Origin: Microcoleus sp. FACHB-61
Lineage (GTDB): Bacteria > Cyanobacteriota > Cyanobacteriia > Cyanobacteriales > Microcoleaceae
NCBI GenBank assembly: GCA_014695295.1
Contig: JACJNY010000068.1
Span: 62,001 to 126,000 of the forward strand
Length of the DNA stretch: 64,000 nucleotides
Reading direction: 5' to 3'
The notes under the pieces were generated by a model that did not search any database, was not told the origin of the DNA, and was given only the letters and a program-made list of their open reading frames with translations. Below are positions 54,773 to 62,664 of the stretch, piece after piece. The stretch's first letter is position 1; every line of letters begins with the position of its first letter. The position numbers and the translations under genes are program-made.

Positions 54773-57001
54773 ATGGCAACGAAATTTCCAAAATTTAGCC
54801 AAGACCTTGCCCAAGACCCGACCACACGGCGGATCTGGTACGGGATTGCCACAGCGCACGACTTTGAAAGCCACGACGGCATGACCGAAGAAAATCTTTA
54901 CCAAAAGATTTTTGCTTCTCACTTCGGCCACGTAGCAATCATTTTCTTGTGGACATCGGGCAGCCTGTTCCACGTAGCATGGCAAGGTAACTTTGAACAG
55001 TGGATTAAAGACCCCCTAAACGTCCGCCCGATCGCTCACGCGATTTGGGACCCGCAATTCGGCGCTCCTGCTGTAGAAGCTTTCACTCAAGGGGGCGCTT
55101 CTAACCCAGTGGACATCTCTTACTCCGGTGTCTACCATTGGTGGTTCACTCAAGGGATTCGGACAAACGCTGACCTGTATCAAGGAGCTATCTTCTTGCT
55201 ACTACTGGCGGCTGTCTTCCTGTTCGCAGGTTGGTTGCACCTCCAGCCCAAGTACCGCCCCAGCTTGTCTTGGTTCAAAAATGCTGAATCTCGCCTCAAC
55301 CACCACTTGGCTGGTTTGTTCGGTGTCAGCTCTTTGGCTTGGACTGGTCACATGGTTCACGTTGCTATCCCCGAATCTCGCGGACAGCACGTAGGTTGGG
55401 AAAACTTCTTGTCTACCCCGCCTCACCCAGCAGGTTTGGCTCCGTTCTTCACTGGTAACTGGGGCGTATACGCCGAGAACCCAGATGCAGCGAACCATGT
55501 CTTCGGTACTTCCGAAGGCGCGGGAACCGCAATTCTGACTTTCTTGGGTGGCTTCCACCCTCAAACAGAATCCCTGTGGCTGACAGACATCGCTCACCAC
55601 CACTTGGCGATCGCAGTTCTGTTTATCGTTGCCGGTCATATGTACCGGACTAACTTCGGTATCGGTCACAGCATCAAAGAGATGTTGGATTCTAAAGCTG
55701 GTTTGGTCGGCGGCAAGAGTGAAGGTCAGTTCAACTTGCCTCACCAAGGCTTGTACGAAACCTACAACAACTCGCTCCACTTCCAACTGGGAATTCACCT
55801 CGCTGCTTTGGGCGTGATCACCTCCCTGGTAGCACAGCATATGTACGCGATGCCTCCCTACGCTTTCATGGCGAAGGACTTCACGACTCAGGCTGCGCTG
55901 TATACGCACCACCAGTACATTGCTGGATTCATCATGGTCGGCGCTTTCGCCCACGGAGCTATCTTCTTGGTGCGGGACTACGATCCTGAAGCAAATAAAG
56001 GCAACGTGCTCGATCGGGTGTTGCAGCACAAAGAAGCGATTATCTCTCACTTGAGCTGGGTGTCGCTGTTCTTGGGCTTCCACACTTTGGGACTGTACGT
56101 TCACAATGACGTTGTAGTTGCTTTCGGAACTCCTGAAAAGCAAATCTTGATTGAACCAGTGTTCGCACAGTTCATCCAAGCTGCTCACGGAAAAGCTCTC
56201 TACGGCATGGACGTGCTGTTGTCTAACCCTGACAGCCTTGCTTCTACCGCTTGGCCGAACTACGCTAACGTGTGGCTCCCAGGCTGGTTGGACGGGATTA
56301 ACAGCGGAACTAATTCTCTGTTCTTGGCGATCGGACCTGGCGATTTCTTGGTTCACCACGCGATCGCACTAGGCTTGCACACCACGACATTGATCTTGGT
56401 CAAGGGAGCTCTAGACTCTCGCGGCACTAAGCTGATGCCGGACAAGAAAGACTTCGGTTATGCTTTCCCTTGCGACGGCCCCGGCCGTGGCGGTACTTGC
56501 GACATCTCTGCTTGGGACTCTTTCTTCCTGGCAATGTTCTGGATGCTCAACACCCTGGGCTGGGTAACTTTCTACTGGCACTGGAAGCATCTGGGCATCT
56601 GGCAAGGTAACGTGGCTCAGTTCAATGAGTCTTCTACCTACCTGATGGGCTGGTTCCGCGATTACCTCTGGCTGTATTCCGCTCAGTTGATCAACGGTTA
56701 CAACCCGTATGGTACTAACAACTTGTCTGTCTGGTCTTGGATGTTCTTATTCGGACACCTTGTTTGGGCAACTGGTTTCATGTTCCTGATCTCTTGGAGA
56801 GGTTACTGGCAAGAGTTGATCGAGACTTTGGTTTGGGCTCACGAGCGCACTCCTTTGGCTAACTTGGTTCGCTGGAAAGACAAGCCTGTTGCTTTGTCGA
56901 TCATCCAAGGTCGCGTTGTTGGTCTGGCTCACTTTACTGTGGGATACATCCTCACTTATGCTGCCTTTGTAATTGCCTCGACGGCCGGGAAATTCGGGTA
57001 A
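54773..57001 (+). CDS. psaB: Photosystem I core protein PsaB
   Basis: 742 residues from the ATG at 54773 ([20 protein letters not shown] is the family start). It is the partner of Psa[11 protein letters not shown] near residue 567 gives the other half of FX, and the His-rich helices ([21 protein letters not shown]) are intact. A weak AAGG precedes the start, so translation may depend on psaA. A strong terminator follows at 57033. An antisense frame of 385 codons over this gene is a codon-bias effect, not a gene. Confidence 0.98.
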   Translation: MATKFPKFSQDLAQDPTTRRIWYGIATAHDFESHDGMTEENLYQKIFASHFGHVAIIFLWTSGSLFHVAWQGNFEQWIKDPLNVRPIAHAIWDPQFGAPAVEAFTQGGASNPVDISYSGVYHWWFTQGIRTNADLYQGAIFLLLLAAVFLFAGWLHLQPKYRPSLSWFKNAESRLNHHLAGLFGVSSLAWTGHMVHVAIPESRGQHVGWENFLSTPPHPAGLAPFFTGNWGVYAENPDAANHVFGTSEGAGTAILTFLGGFHPQTESLWLTDIAHHHLAIAVLFIVAGHMYRTNFGIGHSIKEMLDSKAGLVGGKSEGQFNLPHQGLYETYNNSLHFQLGIHLAALGVITSLVAQHMYAMPPYAFMAKDFTTQAALYTHHQYIAGFIMVGAFAHGAIFLVRDYDPEANKGNVLDRVLQHKEAIISHLSWVSLFLGFHTLGLYVHNDVVVAFGTPEKQILIEPVFAQFIQAAHGKALYGMDVLLSNPDSLASTAWPNYANVWLPGWLDGINSGTNSLFLAIGPGDFLVHHAIALGLHTTTLILVKGALDSRGTKLMPDKKDFGYAFPCDGPGRGGTCDISAWDSFFLAMFWMLNTLGWVTFYWHWKHLGIWQGNVAQFNESSTYLMGWFRDYLWLYSAQLINGYNPYGTNNLSVWSWMFLFGHLVWATGFMFLISWRGYWQELIETLVWAHERTPLANLVRWKDKPVALSIIQGRVVGLAHFTVGYILTYAAFVIASTAGKFG

Positions 57002-57032
57002 CTCTGAACTCTGGTTTCTAGGTAATTAACTA

Positions 57033-57065
57033 AAATCCCCCGCCTTATGGCGGGGGATTTTTTTG
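57033..57065 (+). terminator. Rho-independent terminator of psaAB
   Basis: AAATCCCCCGCC and GGCGGGGGATTT form a perfect 12-bp stem with a TTAT loop, then TTTTTG. Confidence 0.95.
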
Positions 57066-57145
57066 TATATTTCTGTAAGGAATTACCGCATAGGAAACAG
57101 TGGTATAAAGAAGAGAACGCATTATATATTCATGTTCATATTATC

Positions 57146-58177
57146 GTGTCTCAATTATTCAACCGCATCCCTGGACGAACCTATTTATTACTAGCAATCA
57201 TAATTTTTGCTGCCTCTAACTCTGTGATTCGCAAACTGACCGATTTAGGAGCGCAGAACCAGATCGACGGCCGAAATTTGATTTCACTTTGTAATGTTTT
57301 ATTTGTAGGGAATCTCTGCGCGTTAGCAGTTTTATTCCTGGTTTATAGCCAGCAATGTACGGTGCAAAATTTCCGAGCGATTCCCAGTAAAACATGGTGG
57401 GGGTTGATCGGAATTTCTTTGCTATCTGGGGCATTGGCTCCAGCCTTAACTTTTATGGCGTTGGATTTAACCGCTGTCAATAATGTGGTACTGATTGGAC
57501 GCATCGAGCCGCCTCTGATTTTAGCGCTGTCCATTCTAATTTTGGGCGATCGCGTCAATCTTTGGGTGATTGCGGGGGCGATCGTTTCGTTTGTGGGTGT
57601 TGCACTGACTATTGTATTGCAAGCACCGACTACCGATATGATGGACATGGGCGGATTGACGATCGGCAGAGGCGAATTCATGGCAGCAGGAGGGGCGATC
57701 GCGTTAGCCATTTCCACGATTATTAGTAAAGTCACGCTCAAACAAATTCCGTTAGGATTGTTCTCTATTATCAGAACAACACTGGGAACAGTTGTTTTCT
57801 TTATTGCCGTTTTAATCTTATATACTCCCACCCACTTTATCGATGTTTTTGCGCCCTTCCTCTGGCAGTGGATGCTCGTTTATGGTGCGATTATTGTTGT
57901 TGGCGGACAACTGTGCTGGTTTACCGGACTAAAAACGACGGGCGCTGCAGATGTATCCCTCGCCAGTTCGTTTAGTCCGATCGCGGGGATTTTAGCCGCC
58001 TATTTGATTTTATCGGAAACGCCAACAACAGCTCAATACATCGGCGGCAGCATCATTTTAATCGGAATCGTTCTCAATCAAATTGGCGTTTTTCGCAAGC
58101 AAACCCAACCCGCGCCTCAACCTCCTGTAAGTCCGGCAAAAGAGATGGATATGGAAGTGGGATTCAAAGGGATTTAA
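57146..58177 (+). CDS. DMT-family (EamA) transporter
   Basis: 343 residues from the GTG at 57146. The frame is open back to an ATG at 57047, but that lies in the psaAB terminator, so I reject it. About ten membrane helices form two EamA repeats: TYLLLAIIIFAASNSVIRKL, then GLIGISLLSGALAPALTFMALDLTAVNNVVLIGRIEPP (split), and LGLFSIIRTTLGTVVFFIAVLI with ASSFSPIAGILAAYLILSE in the second half. The family exports metabolites such as amino acids; the substrate is unknown. The C-terminal tail is Pro/Gln-rich. Confidence 0.88.
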   Translation: MSQLFNRIPGRTYLLLAIIIFAASNSVIRKLTDLGAQNQIDGRNLISLCNVLFVGNLCALAVLFLVYSQQCTVQNFRAIPSKTWWGLIGISLLSGALAPALTFMALDLTAVNNVVLIGRIEPPLILALSILILGDRVNLWVIAGAIVSFVGVALTIVLQAPTTDMMDMGGLTIGRGEFMAAGGAIALAISTIISKVTLKQIPLGLFSIIRTTLGTVVFFIAVLILYTPTHFIDVFAPFLWQWMLVYGAIIVVGGQLCWFTGLKTTGAADVSLASSFSPIAGILAAYLILSETPTTAQYIGGSIILIGIVLNQIGVFRKQTQPAPQPPVSPAKEMDMEVGFKGI

Positions 58178-58254
58178 TGGTTAATATCCAGCCTTAGTTA
58201 AGGGGCGATCGAATCAAAACTTAAAAGGGATTGGAACATACTACAGATTCTTAG

Positions 58255-58356
58255 TTACATAAAGTAACCCTAGAAGTTGATATTCGCAATAGTCCGATTA
58301 ATGTTCATCGGCGAGAGAATGCGAAGCGGTTAGCTGAGTCTGTCAAGCAGAAATAA
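58255..58356 (+). pseudogene. Possible gene remnant upstream of the ParA fusion
   Basis: A stop-to-stop frame of 33 codons reads LHKVTLEVDIRNSPINVHR, then RENAKRLAESVKQK, without a start. It looks protein-like and sits in the 242-bp spacer before the nuclease-ParA gene. It could be the tail of a lost gene or chance. Confidence 0.3.
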
Positions 58357-58419
58357 AAGTGCGATCTATCCTCTAAACCTCATTTTGGGTAATAATAGAG
58401 AAAAGCCTGAGTCTTCAAC

Positions 58420-59778
58420 ATGGTTCAACTGTCTTCCGACTGGAATAATGAGGCTTATGTGTCTCTGCATCTGGTTCAGCCAATGCTGGAGATGGCGGGT
58501 TTGCCTCGCAAGAGTAGTTATTCTCACTGGATTCCAGAGTTTAAGGTTAAAGTACCTAAACTGACTGCCAATAGTCAGATAGTTTGGACTCAAAAAGAGG
58601 TTGATTTCTTAGTGGAAGACTTGAGTCGGTATATTAACTTTCTGGTTGAAATTAAGACGGCTAAAACTAGACTTGATGCGGCAGCTCGCATTCAGTTAGA
58701 AACGTATCTGAAATACTCTAATACAAGATTTGGGATACTGATCGATCCGTTTTTAGTGGAGATTTACGAATATACACAAGGACTCGCGACTCTAAAGTGT
58801 AAGCACAATATAGAAAACCCAGAACAAGTTCAACCAGTAGCAAATTTCGTTAGAAATTTTTTGGAGACCGTTAAAATGCGTACAATTGCAATTTACACAG
58901 CTAAGGGTGGAGTTGGCAAAACTACGTTAGTTGTTAACATCGCTTATGAATTAGCCAAAATAGGTAATAGAGTTTTAGTTGTTGACTTGGATGAGCAAGC
59001 TAATGCTAGTCTATCTTTGGGAGTTAATAAAGCTGATGAGTTAGATAATGCTACAAATTTGAAAGAGTTCGTGCAAATCTTAGATTCTTTGAAGGAACGA
59101 AAAGAATTGATAAATTTTCTCAAAGAATACGATCAACCTGGATTTAAACCTAATGAATATATTCAACCTTCAGCTTTGAATAAAATATTAAGTCTCCATA
59201 ATCAGACCAACGGTAAAATAGATGTTCTCCCAAGCAGCTACCAAACAACCGATAGTAGCATCTTAAGTTTGGGTTTATATTGCAATAAAAAGCTCGATAA
59301 TGCCCTGAGAAAAACGGGTTTATCCAAAGAATATGATTATGTAATTATTGATACGCCACCTAGCTTGACTGCTGTTAGTCAGAACGGTCTCCTTGCTGCT
59401 CAGTATATCATTATACCTTCGCAAATGGAGTATTTCTCAGTATATGCAATTAGGAGACCCATAAAAAATGCAGAAGAGATTCACGACGATACCGACGGTA
59501 GGAGAGGAAATATCTTAGGAATAATTCCTATGATGGTTGAAAATGTCAATCTACACACTACTATAAAATCTTTAGTGTCTAAGGTATTTAAAGATATCCC
59601 TCTTCTTCCAGAAATAAAGCGAGCTACCGCTGTTGGTCAAGCTTCTCATGAGCGCAAACCTCTTTCTTTATTTGCTGAGCAGAATAGAGGAGCGAGTAGT
59701 GTAGCAACACAATTTTCAAATTTGACCAAACAAATTGTCAAGCAAATAGATCACTTAGAAAGGAATAGCAGTAAGTAA
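58420..59778 (+). CDS. PD-(D/E)XK-like domain fused to ParA-type ATPase
   Basis: 452 residues. Residues 1-145 resemble the N-terminal nuclease domain of type I restriction HsdR and relatives: VDFLVED (Asp62), then INFLVEIKTAK (Glu77-x-Lys79), and helix LDAAARIQLETYLKY, as in a Q-x-x-x-Y continuation. From residue 153 a ParA/MinD-type ATPase starts: deviant Walker A AKGGVGKTT (K162, K167), Walker A' VVDLDEQANASLSLG, Walker B DYVIIDTPPSL and GILGIIPMMVENVN. A second ATG (58876, codon 153) has GGAG 9 nt upstream, so a separate ParA may also be made. It is coupled to the ParB-like gene after a 1-nt gap. The fusion suggests DNA targeting by ParA-like positioning; function unproven. Confidence 0.85.
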   Translation: MVQLSSDWNNEAYVSLHLVQPMLEMAGLPRKSSYSHWIPEFKVKVPKLTANSQIVWTQKEVDFLVEDLSRYINFLVEIKTAKTRLDAAARIQLETYLKYSNTRFGILIDPFLVEIYEYTQGLATLKCKHNIENPEQVQPVANFVRNFLETVKMRTIAIYTAKGGVGKTTLVVNIAYELAKIGNRVLVVDLDEQANASLSLGVNKADELDNATNLKEFVQILDSLKERKELINFLKEYDQPGFKPNEYIQPSALNKILSLHNQTNGKIDVLPSSYQTTDSSILSLGLYCNKKLDNALRKTGLSKEYDYVIIDTPPSLTAVSQNGLLAAQYIIIPSQMEYFSVYAIRRPIKNAEEIHDDTDGRRGNILGIIPMMVENVNLHTTIKSLVSKVFKDIPLLPEIKRATAVGQASHERKPLSLFAEQNRGASSVATQFSNLTKQIVKQIDHLERNSSK

Positions 59779-59779
59779 C

Positions 59780-60316
59780 ATGGTCAACTTTTACAAAAAA
59801 ATTGAGAGCCAACCTTCTTTTGTAGTCTTAAATCAGATAGAAATTGCTAGAGAAAATTCAGGCACTTCAACCTCACTCATCAAAAAAGTTTCGCAATCTC
59901 TAACAGATTGGAACTTTAACCTGTCTCTGCCGATTGTTTGTCTCACCGATGAAGAAGATCACTACCATTTGTTAACTGGTTTACCAATCTATGAAGCCGC
60001 TAAGGCAGCTAATCTAGTCAGGCTGTGGGTGTTTGTGATTGCAGCCAAACAACCAGAAGCAGAATCAGCGATTGAACAAGCTGTTTTGCAGTCAAAGCTG
60101 AATGAAAGAGTTGTTGAGCCTCAAGACGTTACAGATTTCTTGGATTTTATTAACAATCCCAAATCTGACCTTACCTCAATCCCTGGAGTTAAAGATGGAT
60201 ACGCAAAGCTGATCCGCGATAAGCGTGTTTACAGCTCTCTGGAAGATATGCAGAAAAAACTAGGTGCTAAGCGCGGCTTAAATTGGCTAAGAGCATACAA
60301 GCAATCAAGAAGCTAA
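59780..60316 (+). CDS. ParB-like partner protein, degenerate ParB fold with helical tail
   Basis: 178 residues. The N-terminal half has a ParB/sulfiredoxin-like order: LSLPIVCLTDEEDHYHLLTG, then PIYEAAKAANLVRLWVFVIA. The GHRR motif of CTP-binding ParB is replaced by TGLPIYEAA, so CTP binding is doubtful. A helix follows (ESAIEQAVLQSKLNERV). Residues 125-178 (DLTSIPGVKDGYAKLIRDKRVY, LGAKRGLNWLRAYKQ) resemble a helix-hairpin-helix DNA-binding tail. ParB assignment rests on this pattern and its place 1 nt after the ParA fusion. It probably binds DNA and guides the ATPase (inference). Confidence 0.7.
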   Translation: MVNFYKKIESQPSFVVLNQIEIARENSGTSTSLIKKVSQSLTDWNFNLSLPIVCLTDEEDHYHLLTGLPIYEAAKAANLVRLWVFVIAAKQPEAESAIEQAVLQSKLNERVVEPQDVTDFLDFINNPKSDLTSIPGVKDGYAKLIRDKRVYSSLEDMQKKLGAKRGLNWLRAYKQSRS

Positions 60317-60395
60317 GCTCGCCAGTTCTTGAAGTTTTCAGAAGTGCGATCGCCCCGAACCTCACTTCACCAAAAGTGCGATCGCCCTTATCGCC

Positions 60396-60590
60396 TCAAA
60401 TTTCACCATTGACCTGCATCTGATGCACCTTGTCAGCCAACTCTTGCAAGCGCTTTTCGTCCAACTCGTCAATCGCCAGCATCCCGACATAGATGATTTC
60501 TTTCAGCGTTAGTCGGGTTGCTAGCGCCTTTTTCTGCACAAGTTCCTTAATTATGGGGCTGACTCCAATGGCGGTACTGGCTCTAGTCAC
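60396..60590 (-). CDS. Small antitoxin-like protein (RHH/Arc-type pattern)
   Basis: 64 residues, GTG start. VSPIIKELVQKKALATRLTLKEIIYVGMLAIDELDEK (split) predicts two helices and a strand, like the DNA-binding part of small RHH or toxin-antitoxin regulators. The tail (QELADKVHQMQVNGEI) is amphipathic. I see no toxin partner nearby. A possible regulator for the neighbouring units. Confidence 0.5.
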   Translation of the reverse strand: MTRASTAIGVSPIIKELVQKKALATRLTLKEIIYVGMLAIDELDEKRLQELADKVHQMQVNGEI

Positions 60591-60732
60591 AAAACTAACC
60601 GGAGATTAACAACTTTGACTAAATCTTAGCACCTTTAAGCTGAGCTTTTATCTGCGATGCAAAGTGCTTAAGCGTGTCTTGACAAGACGAAACACAAGGG
60701 TTTATAGTGGAAACGTGGAAAGGCCGATCGAC

Positions 60733-60945
60733 CTACTCCTCAATAATCTCCACCAAGTCCTCAATCATCACATCAAAGGCCCGCGCTAACTTGTACAGGG
60801 CGGTAAAGTCAACCATTGATATTTCTGAACGACGAGCATAGCTGGTTATGGTGCTATAGATCACGCCCGATCGCTCAGCCACCTCCTTGAATGTCCAGCC
60901 CCTCTCGGCCGCTAGCTCTCGCACTTTAACTCTAACTAAACCCAT
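60733..60945 (-). CDS. XRE-type HTH regulator, copy 1 of a tandem trio
   Basis: 70 residues from the ATG at 60945 (MGLVRVKVRELAAERGW). The helix-turn-helix is WTFKEVAERSGVIYSTITSYARR. It ends IEDLVEIIEE, acidic. No Shine-Dalgarno sequence precedes the ATG; instead TTGTCAAG lies directly upstream, the same in all three copies, which may point to leaderless translation or a start at TTG nine bases upstream. It is close to copies 2 and 3. Confidence 0.82.
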   Translation of the reverse strand: MGLVRVKVRELAAERGWTFKEVAERSGVIYSTITSYARRSEISMVDFTALYKLARAFDVMIEDLVEIIEE

Positions 60946-61032
60946 ACTTGACAAATAATGCAGTTGCGTTTTAAGATAATTGCATCTAAAAAAGCGATCG
61001 CCCTCCGGCGTAGAAAACTAAAGGCCGATCGA

Positions 61033-61245
61033 CTATTCCTCCAAAACCTCAACCAAATCCTCAATCATCACATCAAAAGTGCGAGCTAACTTCCGCAGGC
61101 AAGTAAAGTCAACCATTGCCATTTCAGGACGACGAGCATAGCTTCTGACAGTGCTATAAATTACCCCAGAACGATCGGATACTTCCTTAAGCGTCCAGCC
61201 CTTCTCCGCCGCTAGTTCCCGAATTTTTAGCCTGACTAAACCCAT
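61033..61245 (-). CDS. XRE-type HTH regulator, copy 2 of a tandem trio
   Basis: 70 residues from the ATG at 61245 (MGLVRLKIRELAAEKGW). HTH: WTLKEVSDRSGVIYSTVRSYARR; tail MIEDLVEVLEE. The recognition helix differs slightly from copy 1 (TVRSYARRPEM against TITSYARRSEI), so the targets may differ. Confidence 0.82.
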   Translation of the reverse strand: MGLVRLKIRELAAEKGWTLKEVSDRSGVIYSTVRSYARRPEMAMVDFTCLRKLARTFDVMIEDLVEVLEE

Positions 61246-61319
61246 GCTTGACAGTTGATGCAATTCTAAGGTTGACCCACCATGATATCAGAAAATCACT
61301 CAAAATCGTGGTCGATCGG

Positions 61320-61532
61320 CTACTCCTCCAAAACCTCAACCAAATCCTCAATCATCACATCAAAAGTCCGAGCTAATTTCAGCAGCAAAGTAAAGTCAAC
61401 CGTTGTCAGCCCTGGACAGCGAGCATAATGCTTAACCGTGTTGTATACCACCCCAGAACGTTCTGAAACTTCCTTGAATGTCCAGCCTTTCTCTGCTGCT
61501 AGTTCTCTGACTTTAATTCTTACTAAACCCAT
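61320..61532 (-). CDS. XRE-type HTH regulator, copy 3 of a tandem trio
   Basis: 70 residues from the ATG at 61532 (MGLVRIKVRELAAEKGW). HTH: WTFKEVSERSGVVYNTVKHYARC; the recognition helix is the most diverged (NTVKHYARCPGL). The end is identical to copy 2 (MIEDLVEVLEE). The flanking DNA of the trio also repeats (AAAGCGATCGCCC...CTAAAGG.CGATCG), so whole units were duplicated. Confidence 0.82.
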   Translation of the reverse strand: MGLVRIKVRELAAEKGWTFKEVSERSGVVYNTVKHYARCPGLTTVDFTLLLKLARTFDVMIEDLVEVLEE

Positions 61533-61660
61533 GCTTGACAATGGGTGCTATAACACCTTACAATAAATTTATCTAAAAAGCGATCGCCCCCCGGCTTAGA
61601 GAACTAAAGGGCGATCGTTTTCAAAACTTAAATAGACAGTTACTAGCTGTCTGACTTACT

Positions 61661-62131
61661 ATGATAGCATCATCCCAGCTAAAATCAAGCACTTTCGCCT
61701 GCTCCAAAATAATTCATAAATCGCCAATCCTGCATCCGCTGGCGAGATTCGTTACCGAAGAAACAGTTGCACTGCTGTTCAATATCGCAGCAGACGAGAT
61801 TTACCGCATAGAATGCTGCCGCTACATGGTTTACGTGCACGCCAAAGGCATCAGCCGCTTTGTCAGCTACGCCGATTTTCCCCCTATTTTAGAAGTACAG
61901 CCGATCGCACTTCAAGATTTTGGCAGATGGTACAAACGCTGGAAAAGCAAGCAAGCACCTACATTTTGGACTAAATTCTACACGTACAAGTTCAAAAAAG
62001 CAGTTTCCGTTGACAGATTGCTGGAGTGGGGCCAATTGGTAGCTAATGTTAAATCGGTCATTTCTGGGGCGGCCCTGCAACAGCTACGCGATGTCTATGC
62101 CCAAGAAAAAGATTTGATGGAGAAATTTTAA
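61661..62131 (+). CDS. Hypothetical protein
   Basis: 156 residues, no family recognised. A possible small alpha/beta domain (PILHPLARFVTEETVALLFNI, YRIECCRYMVYVHAKGISRFV) is followed by a basic, aromatic-rich part (GRWYKRWKSKQAPTFWTKFYTYKFKKA) that could bind nucleic acid. There is no signal peptide. It is divergent from the HTH trio, with 128 bp between. Its place beside the ParA island suggests an accessory gene. Confidence 0.6.
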   Translation: MIASSQLKSSTFACSKIIHKSPILHPLARFVTEETVALLFNIAADEIYRIECCRYMVYVHAKGISRFVSYADFPPILEVQPIALQDFGRWYKRWKSKQAPTFWTKFYTYKFKKAVSVDRLLEWGQLVANVKSVISGAALQQLRDVYAQEKDLMEKF

Positions 62132-62172
62132 AGTGCGATCGACTTAATCCTAGTTGAACTTTCAATTAAATT

Positions 62173-62379
62173 TTAAAACACTTCATCCTCGATTCCCAGC
62201 CACCATTCCCCCAGATTCATTAAATCTTTGTGAATGTCGGTAAGTTCTGTCATATAATCTTCGGCAGAAATCTCCGATCGCCTTTCTTGCAATTTTTTCA
62301 GTCGCAGTTGCACCAACAGCCAAGGTTTGGAAATCCCATCGGTTGCTTCGATATATTTGGCTAGCTCTTTGCTGTCCAT
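62173..62379 (-). CDS. Small conserved-type hypothetical protein
   Basis: 68 residues, all helical and charged (MDSKELAKYIEATDGISKPW, LLVQLRLKKLQERRSEISAED, YMTELTDIHKDLMNLGEWWLG). I do not recognise the family. The pattern of two amphipathic helices fits a small adaptor or antitoxin. It is convergent with the gene ending at 62131. Confidence 0.55.
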   Translation of the reverse strand: MDSKELAKYIEATDGISKPWLLVQLRLKKLQERRSEISAEDYMTELTDIHKDLMNLGEWWLGIEDEVF

Positions 62380-62562
62380 AGTTATTGGTTATTTGTTATT
62401 GGTTATATCCTTTCCGGTTGTATCGGAATGATTAAACCGCATAGAACGTAGAGAACGCAGAGAAATCAGAGGAAAAGAAGAGAGAGAGATGAATAATTAC
62501 GATACCAACTGGCTTAATATTATAGGACTTTTGAAACGGCTTAAAAAGCTCTGATTTTTCCC

Positions 62563-62611
62563 AGTCGGTTTCAACCGACTTTAACTTTGAGCCAGGGGTT
62601 TCAACCCCTGG
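62563..62611. repeat. Two adjacent perfect hairpins
   Basis: AGTCGGTTTCAACCGACT (62563-62580) and CCAGGGGTTTCAACCCCTGG (62592-62611) share the core GGTTTCAACC. The 285-bp spacer 62380-62664 holds nothing else of note. Confidence 0.85.
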
Positions 62612-62664
62612 CCGACTAACAGACTGGCGGACTTTTCAGCTAAGAGGCATCTCGCAAACATCCT

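Noticed and set aside
55202-56359. Antisense frame of 385 codons opposite psaB
   Set aside because: It follows the codon bias of psaB, has no ribosome site or recognisable domain, and lies wholly within a certain gene.
57047-57145. Upstream ATG start for the DMT transporter
   Set aside because: It lies in the psaAB terminator stem and would add a non-conserved, polar extension.
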